This document shows positions 49,530-60,587 of a stretch of DNA of 64,000 bases, in pieces. This DNA comes from Gyrodactylus bullatarudis (taxonomy: Eukaryota; Platyhelminthes; Monogenea; Gyrodactylidea; Gyrodactylidae), in assembly GCA_012064415.1 (NCBI GenBank), contig SSNU01000077.1, forward strand, positions 1-64,000. The letters are read 5' to 3'. Positions within the stretch are counted from its first letter, which is position 1. Each line of letters opens with the position of its first letter. A program made the position numbers and the translations under genes. The notes beneath the pieces are model-generated. The model was not told where the DNA came from and did not search any database. It was given only the letters and a program-made list of their open reading frames with translations.

Positions 49530-52500
49530 GTGAGTTTGTTTAGAACCTTGAAAAATATCTCTATGAAATTAAAGAAAAAAAGTATACATGATTCCTTTAA
49601 TTTTGGTCAAGTGTGTAGAAGGGAAAAAAGAAATTTCCTTAGATGCGATGGACAAGACGAAATGACAATCATTTTTTTATCTTCTTTTGACATTTTGTCA
49701 ATCAAGAACAGAAATTAATGAGTGATGCTTCTCAAATATAAAAAAAGATTATGGGATATATATGCCTGTATATTAACGTTTCATGAGTCTATCTTTCTTA
49801 GCTATATATAGGACTATCCTGAATAAAATCATACTTTTTCTTGTATACTATTTATTTTTGGAGGGAGTTTTGAGTAGAAAAGGATGAATGAATGAAGTTG
49901 CTTGTTTTAGATTATTTCCCTATCTCTCTCTCTCTCTCTCTCTATTTAAGGTTGGGAGGGAAGAGGATGGTAGATTTTGATGGACGAGCTCAAATTGGAC
50001 TGACAATGTGAAGTGAAACGGACTGGATTATTATTTTTCTTTTGATAAATTAGTATTTACTCAGTTTTATTCTTCTTACTTTGTATTGCCTTTTTCAAAA
50101 GTGACCTAATTTATTCTTCTCTTTGAGTTCCCCAAACAAATGGTCATAAGTTGCTTCATAATAGACATGGAAAGTAGTGAGGAATGTCTATCAATATAGA
50201 CATGATTATTCAATCTTGTTATGTATAGGAATGTAACCTCTATTTTACAATTGACATGAAAATAGTTATGATAATAGTAATAATAGCAATCACATCTTCA
50301 TTGATGACGAGAGTCATTCGTGTACAAAACTTTCCATGAACATGAATATTACAAACAGTAGGTGGGAAATCTGATTACCATTTTATACTATACTTGTGTG
50401 TATTGTACTAACTACCCAAAGGGATAAAATAAAATCAAACCAATGTCATTATTACAAGTAGTATTATTACTTGGAATGATGTAACAATAAGCAAGAAAAC
50501 TTGATTTTCTTCTCTCACACATTTCACAACTGTACTCCACATGGGGCGACTCTTTTTTTGGTGGGGTTGCATGTTCAAAAATTTCCTTTCTCCTGATGAT
50601 GAAGAAGAGAGAAAAGTAGATATTTCATGTTGAAAATTAGGCATTTGTTCTCTCGGTTATTTGCTTCGCATCTTATTTAATTCTCATATTCATTTCTCAG
50701 TTAAAAGAAAACAAGACTTTTTTTCTATTCTTGAAAAAATATATGTTAAAAGGAGTAAAAGAAAAACAATAAAAACGAGATGCATTTCAGTAGTAGTAAT
50801 TTTATTATTATTAGGGGAAAAATCAATGTCAAATAGAGAAAATAATAGAATCAAACATGAAAATGATGATGTGATGGTCAATGACTAATTTTTTTATTCC
50901 TCTTTATCCCAACAACAAATCTGTTTCCCCTATCACTCACTCATGTGCTTTCCCTTAGGATGGAAATTGTCTTTTTTATGGTTATTTCCCATCTTTCAAT
51001 TTTCTTTTAACTGACTACTTCTTAGTAGAAAAATGTATATTTTATTACTGAAGTTTTACTCTTTATCACTGTTTAACTCCAATTGGGTATATGTACTATC
51101 TTCGACTAATAAAGTCCATATCAGGTTATTATTGCATTTAAAATTAGAAAATATGATGATCACAAAGACGGTCTAAAATAAACTCTTGAGGAGAAAGTAT
51201 TTGTGAATATTTATTGACAAGCTCATTTTACTTTTGTAATCTTTAAAAGAAGAAAGAAACAGATGTGGGCGGGGGTATAATTTCAAAATTGCAAACATTA
51301 TTCAACTATGCTCTCTTTTTATAGGTAGCAAAAGATGTATAAATATATACTCATATGTGAACCGAGCAGTAGATATTTGATGAAATAGATGATTTTTTCT
51401 GCTCAACTTGACTTTTTCTTGTTCTTTTATTTCTTCTCTCTCCGTCTTTCTTATCGAAAGGATGATTTATTATTAATATTGTTAGAAAATTGATTTTGAT
51501 TGACATTTGGTACGACTGTTGGTGATTGAAACTTTAAAACTCTACTTTCAAGTAGATGATTCTTTCTTGGTAAAACAGAAATGAAGAAAGAAAGAGTTTA
51601 CATGAGTTAAGTCTTGAGAACTACTACTACTGGGAATGAATAATGCTTTATTGGTATGTATGGTACATCTCTTTTAATGTATTAGTAAAACGTAGAACAG
51701 TGTATATATACAGTGTAAACAAACAGGAAAAAAGGGAGCATAGATTGATAGTTTGAGTTAATCTGATTGATAGACTACTGACTGACTGACTGACTGACTG
51801 ATATGTACGGAAGATTAGGGGTTGGCGGTGATGATATCTATAGGACAACAGAAAAACAGGATACAAATACAGAATGTAATAAAAAAATCTACTCAAGATA
51901 GATTGATATATTTCTGAATGTAAATAGCAAAGGTACACAAATGAGAAGAGTCTATGTGTGTAATATAATATAATTCCTCTGGGGCATTTTGTATGTATGC
52001 ATACATGCATGTAATAATTCTCTTCTCTCATTTTATGTGCGTGCGTATTCTCTTCTTTTGTATTGTATTTTGTTTGTTTTGAGGGATTGTTGAAATGAAA
52101 AAAAGAATGAGTACAAAAATGGGGGGAGAGGACAGTTGGGAGAGAGATTCTTTTTGAGTGATAGCTCTCTCCTCTGTCTCAATCTATCATCAACTTTGTG
52201 TATGGATTATTTTTTACTCTGCATATTGAAGCATACGACCAGACTAGTCTTTCTCTCTCTAACTGAGGTTATATGACGACGATGATAATAATAATGATGA
52301 TGTAGTTTATGTTGAGCATTGTATTTATTGGGGGATGAGTAGACAATTTTTTCTTTCTTTCCCTTATGACTCATAATTATTCATAGGGTAGGATTGTGAG
52401 GGATTGCTGTATTTATTATTGACAAAGTGTTGACGTGAAAAAAATGTAAATTGAAAATCTTACAAATTTACCCTTCTTTTTACCAAGTTTTGGCCAATAT

Positions 52501-55500
52501 TTTCAAGACGCATCTGCAATCTGAGAATAAATGTGAAAGGGTCAAAAGACTAGAATTTGGTTATTTGGCACAAATTCAAAATTCTTGTCTTGCTGAAAGA
52601 AAAAAAGTATTTCAATGTAGAATTTTACCATATTTATTATTTACTAAAGAAATCTATCGATTAATCGTAGAAATAGAGTGAGGTATTTCTTTCTTCTTTT
52701 CTTTCTCTGCTCATAGAAATTATTCCAAAAAAACTTTTTTTTCTCTCTCATTTTTAAAAGCATAATGTAACAAATTTTTTTTCTTCATTGTTCATGTTTC
52801 TTCTTCTACTTCTTCGTCACTATCATCAGTTGAAGCTTTTTCCTTTATTCCAAAGTCTCTGTTCATCTATCATTCTTTAACAAGTTTTTCGTGTCAAAGA
52901 AATGTATCTGCTTTCAATCCTTGACAATTGCCTCAGCAAATCGACGTATGAAACTGTATTTGAAAGATTCGATTAATTTGTGGACAATCTTCACAATCTA
53001 TTATTTATTATACAATAAGAAAATTCCCAAAAGATGTATGATAATCTATATTTTTTCGGGAAATAAGGCACCTCGTCATCTTCTTTTTTTTAGGAAAGAA
53101 AGACATTAATTCTTATTCCTCGTGCACTTGTTATTTATTACTATTCATCAACCCATCCCTCTATAAAAGCATAAAAAGGTATTTTTTGGGATTTTCAATC
53201 AAATCAACTTCAGCACCTTTATTTCCAATAATTAGTTGATAAACCCTTTATTATTTGTTATGCTTTCCCAATATACTAATATCCTCCCCTCCTACTTCCT
53301 ATATTCTGACGACGTGTCTTCTTCTTCTTCTCCTTTCTCCCTATTCAAACCCTTTTCAATTGGTAGCATAACTTCATAAAAATAACAACACACACACACC
53401 AGTCCTCACCAACCCTATCAATTTCATACATCTTATCTTTTCTCCTATGGTCATTTTTTATTCCTTGAATAGATTGATTTGTTTTATATATTTTATATCT
53501 TCTTCTATATAGCAGGACAATCTTGTTTTTTATTTTATACAATTTTGAAAATAGTAGTTTAAAATTACTTATAAACACACTGTCCAGTTTGTGACCTCGG
53601 ACAAGTAAGGAATGTTTGTGTGGGTGTCTTTCTTGTGGGTTTCATGGTTTATAATTTCTATATTAATTCTTCAAATTAATATTCTCCTACCAAACAATGA
53701 CTGTTTTAGGAATCTTTTTTTGTATGAATGGTCAGAAGGGTATGAATTTTGAAATCTAGCACATATTTTATTTTCAAAAAAGTTTGGAAAACCATAAATT
53801 TCTCTTTATTTTCCCCTTGTCGTTGTTGAGGGGAACAGAAATTTCTTCTGGTTTTTAAATTAAGATAAAATTTCTTCTATAGCTTCTCTTCCAAAGGAAT
53901 ATATGGGTAGCAAAACAGCATTTTTTATGATTTACAATGCCTACTATCAATCAAGACATACTGTCGATATGAACAAAAAATATGTATAGAGTTTATAAAC
54001 AATTTTAGCTACTCTTTTATTTTAGAACAGGAAAACATAGGCAATTAATAATTTTTTCCTCTTGGTACTTGCTTGACATGTTCTTTTTATTTTCTCCTTT
54101 TTTGACACCTTCTCTGCTACATCTTTAAGATAAAAATACTTTCATTGTGAAGCATGTCTTTGGATATTGAAAAAAAAAATTTTAATAAATGTATCAGAAG
54201 TGACTTTTTGGATACATGCTCTTTTTTTACAGCACACATATCCAAGATATTTCAAGATGTTCTGTTGTCATAGAACTGTATTGTGTAAAAGAGGAAAATT
54301 TTACTTCTTTCAATGGAAAATGGCTATGTTAAAATAAAATATTACTCAAATTGCCTCTTCATTTAGAAATACAGAGTAAAAAGATAGGCTAATCCTAATA
54401 CTATCATCATGAAGCCTTTTTCTACCTTGTTCGAATGTAATTCTACTATGTCGAGTTTGAAGTTAACGAGGAGACAGCGTTCATTTTTCTTCTATTTTTT
54501 TTAATTTATTGCTTCCCGGATTTTTGTTGACAACTTTTATTGCTTCATCCTATTTATTCTTGTTGTTGTTGACAATGTCGCTGTTTTTTTCTAATTCTTT
54601 CTGGCATTTGGCCATTTCTCGTTTGATTGATCTTTCCCCCTTGTTGAAAGACAATTTGTAACTGTCAAACAATCGTATGTTAGTTTGTATCAATTAATTC
54701 CATGAAATCTCCCCACTCTGCCTCTAACTGCCAAACGATGTGTCTACTCTCCTGCTGCCTACCATTCCTTGATTGTTTTATGGTCCTCTTTTTTTGGTAT
54801 AATAAAATTAAAATTTCTTGTTGTCAGGAGTCATCCTTGTATGATGGTTGAACAGAACAAATAAGGAGACACATTTCCAGTTTTTATTGCCGTAACCCAT
54901 GTTCTATGAAATTTTTCTACAAGATATATATCTTTGATATGTGTTTGTGTTAACACAATGATAATAATACAATTTGTGACGTGAATCTGAGCGATTTCAT
55001 ACTACAATATACAAAAGAGACATTTTGGCCTCCACTTAATGTCATAAAAACCCTTTCTTCCTCCTTCATTCCATAATATATTCCCCCCAACTGAGAATGA
55101 CTTTGTCAGAATGAGAAACCTATTTTTTCAAGTTGAGTTTTTTTATGACTTTTTTCTTCCTTCATGTCAGTAAGTTACGCATAGCAGAGGACAGAGAATG
55201 TCATTTGCAGAAATGAATGAATGTGTGTTTGCTTACATTACACACACATAAACGGGGGTAAATGTTAATTTTTCAAAACAAAATGATGGAAAAATTTAAT
55301 ACATTATTTTGACGTTTTTATAACCCGTCAATCTACTTTTGGAGGATGAATTTTTAATCTTATTTACTGAAAAATAAAAAAATGTTATCTTCTCTGATAA
55401 TACAATAGATAACATAGTTTTCATTTCAAGAAATCATACAACTCACCTTGCCAAAAAACAACTTTGCGCAAAAGTTGAACGCAACGAGCATATTTAGTTA

Positions 55501-58500
55501 AATCATACCTTGAAATAGCATGAAAATAGATCAAAAATAGATTTGGTCTGGTTCTGTTATTTTAACAACTTGTGAAGCATTTTATGACGACACAAAATAA
55601 AGATACAACCACCAAAACTAGATCTTTGCTCATTTTGTTTTATGAGCACAATGTGTAACTCTCAATGTCTAAAATGATTTCTATGATGGTTGATAAGCTA
55701 ACTTTCTTGTTTGTATGGATTAGAAGGCGTAATTTAAAATATTAACCACACAAAACGATAGCGTTAGATAGAATTCATTGAAGTCATATATACAAAATTT
55801 TGCTTATATATAACATTTATCTATAAAAGCCATAAGAATTTCACTGGACAAGTTATTCATCTTTTTCTTTTATATTTCAGATTCTTAAAGGTCTATCATC
55901 ATCATCAACTACAACTGAGCCTGATACAAGCAAATCTAATCCATCAGTTATGAATTTGACACTGAATAAGCAGAGCATTAAAAAGCCTTCCCTTTCAACA
56001 CAGTCGTTAATTTCGAACAATAGTCTGCCAACCAATTTCCTTCAAGCTCCTCAGCAGATTTCCCCAGAACTTCTCTTAGCTGCCAATTGTCTTGCTACCG
56101 GTGATTTATCAGCCAAAAATCAACAAAGTTTTAACAATGATGGTAAAAAACGCAAACTAGATCCGATCCTTAATGCAGGTACTACAGGTGGAGGTCAACC
56201 TAGTCCAGCTCAGTTGTTATTAAACAATCAACTCTTGACTCAAACTCTCAATGCTTATTGGCGTAATAATAATTTACACCAGCAAGGCAATATGTCCGCC
56301 AACCAACAAGGCAATCCCCTTCAAAATACTCAGCAACAGTCTCAACTACCTACCCAGTTAACAGTCCCTACAAATTCTACTCATAATCTTATTAATTCTG
56401 GTGCCATTCAAGCTTGGTACAATTCAAATAATAACAACAATTCTTCCAATCAACAGACTCTCCCAACAGCAGCTAATCCCATGTTCCCAATAAAAATAGA
56501 TATTGATAGCCTTCAGTCTATGACAAATAACAATAATGTCCAACAAAATGGAACTATACCCGGAGGCAATAATAACTTGGCAATTATGATGGCAGCAGCA
56601 TTGGCTCTATGTAATAACAATAACACTGGTATTCCATCTACAGTTCAACAGTTAAATCAGGTCACCAATTCCCCAAGTACAACTACAACAGCCCCATCTA
56701 ATAATACATCAAATGGCCAAAACGGCTGCCAATCCCAACAACAAAATTCTGATGATCAAATGGATATAAGCAGTAATCTTCAAAGTGGTCTTGTTAGTTT
56801 AGCGAATCAAAACCAGAATTTTATAACGACAGTGAATACGTCTCATTCAAATCCCACCTCGAATGCATCAACAAATTCGAATAAAATGAAAAATTCAGCC
56901 GTCTTTCAAGAGAATGATTCTAACGATAATGCTATGGACAGTACGACAAGCCAAGAAAATAATAATTCTCGTAATGGTGAGTTAAGAATAATATTCCTTA
57001 AACTAGCACTTTTTCTTTAACTTTAACATGGACTAAGCCTAAAATAGTTCGAATTACTATAGATTGAGATGGAAAAAGATCAGAAAAGAATAGCTTGATT
57101 TATGAGAAGTTGGAAAAATAAACATGTGGTCTTCTTTGAGTAGAGAAATTAATGTAGACTCAAAGGATTAAAGGAATTAAATAGAGGATGGCAGTCTGTT
57201 TAGGTGAAAATGTGTCTATCTCTCTGTGTTTGTGTGTACGAAAAGAGTCCATCAAACATCAGATATGTTGTTGACCACCACCTCTAGGCAACTGTTCTCC
57301 TGTGTAGATGTCTCTCTTCAACAACTCCTACTCAACAAATAATAATTTATATTTGCGTCGATGATTGTTGGTTTGAGTATGATGAAAATTTATAGGCCCA
57401 TTTCATAGATATATACAGAGTGTACATTGAACATGCTCTTATAACTCAGTTGTATGTTTCTACCTGTTCTCAGTTCACTTAATTCTCATTCAATTCATGT
57501 TGTAGTTTTTTTGGAATTTAGCTGAGAGCTCTTACCACTTACTTTCAAAGTCAATGAGGTAGTCAAGACTAGCAAAATGTCAATAAATTTTTATTACCTT
57601 TTTTTCTGCACTCTTTCTAATTCGCGTTCTCTTTCTATCTGTCTCAATATATACGTGTATTCTCTAGCATAAACTTGTGTCAAAATTTTTATATTTTTTT
57701 TCATGAAGGCGATAATTAAAGTTTTCAGTGACCTCTCGTAGTTCTCAAAGCATCTTTCTTATTCCGTAATGAGCACATTTCAATTTAAATTTAAATCGAG
57801 AAAAAGATGTCCTTTGATCTTTGTTGAGTTGTTCAGCTTTCAAGATGGAAAATTAATCTCACCAATCAATCATTAAATTTACAAAGAACTGCTGTCTACT
57901 TCAAAATTCACAATTAAATGAAAAAATGGCTCCTTTAGAATATTCTTTCCAAAGCGTGTTCAAATGATTGACTGTGACTATACTCTACGAGAATAATCGA
58001 ATATATATTTTTCATTGTCTTGAATAAAATTATTACGCAAATATCCAATAGGGGACTATGAAGCCATACTAAGTATTTCTATTTACTTTTACACTCGAAT
58101 TCTGATCATTTGTGTGTATTTGTGTAAAAAAACATGGCATAAAGGAGTGATCAATCATTCATTTCGAATCGTCAGTCTTAACTAAAAACGTAAAAACACA
58201 AGATAAGGCTAAAATTTGTGTGGAATAAAATAGAATATATATATATATCCCAAACACATTTTCTATGCATATTTTTTTCGTGTGCTTGATTGACAATTTT
58301 TCTTTCCTTCCATTAATTGTCAAATACAAGCGTACACTTTGACTAAACTGAGAAGACATTGTGGTGAAAGGAGATTACAATCAAGAAACTTTCTTAAGTC
58401 TCCCTAAATAAATAGTGTGTTTTATTCTTTTCCCCTGTGCTATGGTTAAAGTAAATATCAAGGGTGAAGGGGATGCATTGCATAGGACAGGAAGAAAACC

Positions 58501-59709
58501 ACATTTCTCTTGGTGTGGGCTACTACTGCTCTACTTTCATTTACTCTCTCTGTGTCTTCCTTTGTGAATGATGGAGTTGGTATAAAGAAATGGATTTGGG
58601 AACAAATTTCATCTTGCAAGAAAAGAGAATGAAATGAAAATATGGTATGATTTGACTCTATATCCACCCACACTACAAAATCTCTGCATTGATGATGAAG
58701 AATAACAACCAAAGCGTAGAGGGAGACGTGACAATTTGAAGGAATGATTGTAATTTTCATCGATAGATTTCTGAGGGATTTATTTGTTTCGAAATAAACA
58801 TGTGTTTGTCACCTGTTTTTATTCAAAAAATTTGTTCATTTCAACCTTTTCATAATTCGTCATCAGTATTACCAAGCTGTCAGTCTTCCTTTATCTCCTT
58901 AGAATTCCCAAAAAAATGTGTTGTTTTCTTTTCATTTTGCAATCTCGAAATGCTTTTAATTTTAATATTCTTTAACGATTATATTCCTTTCAGCTCGTAC
59001 ATCAGCCAATGGTGAGGGAAGTGAAGATCTTGAAAATTTTGAGAACAACTCATCAAATTGTTCCTCAGTTTCTCCAAACACTACCACTACCCCTAAAACA
59101 TCCCAAAGTTTACCTTATCAAATGTTAGATAATGACAACTGCAAAGATGATGACAGCATTAAGGATTTATCAGCTCTCGGTGGCGGTATCTTTAATATTC
59201 GTAGATCTGTTGGTCTATCAAGGACAAATCTACCCTTTCCAGCTAGAAAGAGGCTTTTTGGTTGGTTGGTGGATCATCTTAGAGAGCCGTATCCATCGGA
59301 AGAGGAAAAATTAATGCTTGCTATGGAGACAGGTCTTTCTAGGACAACTGTTAATAACTGGTTTATTAATGCAAGACGTCGTTATGTTAAGCCTTTAATG
59401 CAAGGTCGTCTTGTCCTACAATCAGGTGTATTCAAAACTGTCAACCAATCCGAGCAGAATAATCAGTTCGATCAGAATAATGAGGATAAAATCTCAAAAT
59501 TAAAGAGTAACCTTTCACCAATGCTGAACGCCAATCAGAACCAGACAAACAACAACTCCTCTGCGCAAGATGCAATTTCAGCAATGGCTATGGCTGCTGC
59601 AGCGTTGGCTAACGTTCGTAATAATTCTGGGAATGCTAATAATATTTTTAATTTAACCTCTCAAAATAATACAGTACAACCGCAGAAACTTGAAGGCAAT
59701 TGTGACTAA
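48780..59709 (+). CDS. zinc-finger / TALE-homeodomain transcription factor (three coding exons)
   Basis: Joining 48780-49529, 55881-56976 and 58994-59709 gives an uninterrupted 853-residue frame; intron phases are 0 and 1. All four splice sites fit consensus. Domains in order: C2H2 fingers at residues 17-38 and 50-71 (C-x2-C-x12-H-x4-H) and 194-214 (C-x2-C-x12-H-x3-H); an acidic stretch near 89-102; a basic KKRK at 339-342; an Asn/Gln/Ser/Thr-rich middle; and a homeodomain at about 685-749 with the PYP three-residue loop (714-716) and WFINARRR in helix 3 (738-745). TALE homeodomains bind TGACA-type DNA sites. HLREPYPSEEEK and NNWFINARRR are nearest MEIS/PREP and TGIF types, but I see no MEIS/PREP N-terminal domain. 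The pairing of C2H2 fingers with a TALE homeodomain is one I cannot match to a named family. Role inferred: nuclear, sequence-specific regulator. Confidence 0.9.
49923..49943. repeat. (TC)n microsatellite
   Basis: Ten uninterrupted TC units in intron 1. Confidence 0.95.
51777..51800. repeat. (ACTG)6 microsatellite
   Basis: Six perfect tetranucleotide units in intron 1. Confidence 0.95.
55881..56976 (+). CDS. coding exon 2: Asn/Gln-rich linker with basic motif
   Basis: 1096 bases, residues 251-615 plus the first base of codon 616. The acceptor TTTATATTTCAG ends at 55880 and the donor GTGAGT starts at 56977. The exon opens ILKGLSSSSTTTEPD. KKRKLD at about 339 is a likely nuclear signal. There are runs of Asn and Gln and two alanine/leucine-rich helical patches, PELLLAANCLATGDL (about 312-326) and AIMMAAALAL (484-493), the second flanked by Asn runs. 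A Ser/Thr-rich tail follows. Such composition is usual for activation or condensate-forming regions of transcription factors. Confidence 0.9.
56977..58993 (+). other. intron 2 of the zinc-finger/homeobox gene (2.0 kb)
   Basis: Donor GTGAGT, acceptor TATTCCTTTCAG. Nothing else recognised. The 100-codon minus-strand open stretch at 58458-58760 has no domain and is taken as chance. Confidence 0.85.
58994..59709 (+). CDS. coding exon 3: TALE homeodomain and C-terminus
   Basis: 716 bases. The split codon G|CT gives Ala616, followed by RTSANGEGSEDLENFE and an acidic/Ser-rich stretch. The homeodomain (about residues 685-749) has helix 1 ARKRLFGWLVDHL, the PYP loop, helix 2 EEEKLMLAMETGL, and recognition helix RTTVNNWFINARRR ending in YVKPLMQ. 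Residue 50 of the homeodomain is Ile of WFINA, as in MEIS/TGIF classes. The C-terminus has another alanine-rich helix (AISAMAMAAAALAN, 809-822) between Asn-rich segments. TAA stop at 59707-59709. Confidence 0.92.
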
Positions 59710-59738
59710 AATGATTTCAAGTCTAAGATTCTTCTCCT

Positions 59739-59744
59739 AATAAA
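59739..59744 (+). terminator. polyadenylation signal, zinc-finger/homeobox gene
   Basis: AATAAA 30 bases after the stop codon. Other AATAAT and AAAATAAT variants follow at about 59768-59788, so the real 3' end may lie further on. Confidence 0.5.
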
Positions 59745-60467
59745 TAAGCGCACAATTATTTGTCAGAAATAATATGATGAAAAATAATTTTTTTTCCTTT
59801 GACAAAATACCCATTTTCTCTTGTATATCGAGGTTTTTTTTTCACTTGAAAATCATTGTAAAAAGATATTGATTGTAAATTTATATGAAATGCTCCCACT
59901 AAAAAAAACCCTTTTACGGATTCCTAAATTTGCCAATTTGTTATAGAAAAAAACGTTTATTTGCTCATATTCTTTTAATGGAAAAAAGGAAGGAAGAAAT
60001 TACGTGAACTCGTCATCTTTACATTATTGTTGCTGAGAGTATTTATCATATACACAATTGTTGAATTGTTTTAAGAGTTTTAAAAATAACCCATACCCTT
60101 CCCCAATTAAATTCGGAACCCCTTATCCCTTATATACATGACCATGGATCCAAATTTCAGTGAATTTTGATCGTTTTTTTATATTCTATAGTTTTTTGAT
60201 CCGTATTTCATTAATTTATTCACTAATTGCAAACAAAGAAGTCGTGCTCATATATATACAGTTGTGGAAAAGATATTTTATCTTTCCGATAAATACATGA
60301 AAACAAATCCAAAAAAAACTTTTTAATATTTATATATTATACAAAAAAATATTTCAAATATTATTAATACAAAGAATTTATACAGGTTGATTTTTTTGGA
60401 TATATTGATGACAAAAGAAATTTTAACAAAAATATATATCATTATTAATACAAAAGAAAAGTTTTTC
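59745..60467. other. convergent intergenic region / 3' UTRs
   Basis: AT-rich with no reading frame. It separates the plus-strand homeobox gene from the minus-strand PGAP3 gene, and 3' UTR overlap is possible. Confidence 0.6.
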
Positions 60468-60473
60468 TTTATT
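60468..60473 (-). terminator. polyadenylation signal, PGAP3
   Basis: TTTATT on the plus strand reads AATAAA on the minus strand, about 48 bases beyond the PGAP3 TGA at 60521-60523. Confidence 0.6.
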
Positions 60474-60520
60474 AAAATTAAGACGTTCAATTTGAGAGGA
60501 ATACGAGCTAGTTGACAGGG

Positions 60521-60587
60521 TCAGTCGAGATTTATGTTTGGCTTTTTCGAAGCAACTGCCAGGTATATTGAATCTGCCTTGTGAAAT
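60521..60587 (-). CDS. PGAP3: PGAP3 terminal coding exon
   Basis: 67 bases after acceptor CTATCTTACAG (ends at 60588). One base completes the split Lys codon, then 21 codons FHKADSIYLAVASKKPNINL-D and TGA. Joined to IWFK, the stretch aligns without gaps to the vertebrate PGAP3 tail (F.F..DDSLYLL...........LD), which is my main reason for calling it. It is about 890 bases from the previous exon and is followed by AATAAA. Confidence 0.75.

Larger units (their letters stand above)
49530..55880 (+). other. intron 1 of the zinc-finger/homeobox gene (6.35 kb)
   Basis: Donor GTGAGT and acceptor TATATTTCAG. No exon or transposon recognised. Simple repeats occur: (TC)n at 49923-49943, six ACTG units at 51777-51800, and GAT/AAT repeats near 52277-52302. 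Around 54460-54780 the sequence is less AT-rich and carries TGATTGAT and CTGTCAAAC, which resemble PBX/MEIS-type sites. This is a candidate regulatory stretch only. Confidence 0.75.

Noticed and set aside
51648..52031. 127-codon minus-strand frame in intron 1
   Set aside because: Runs through the ACTG microsatellite, which supplies its Ser/Val/Gln repeats; no domain.
57550..57566. TGAGGTAGTC string resembling a let-7-type seed
   Set aside because: Only the seed matches, the rest of the mature sequence and a hairpin are absent.
58458..58760. 100-codon minus-strand frame in intron 2
   Set aside because: No domain and no splice context; the opposite strand is a well-defined intron.
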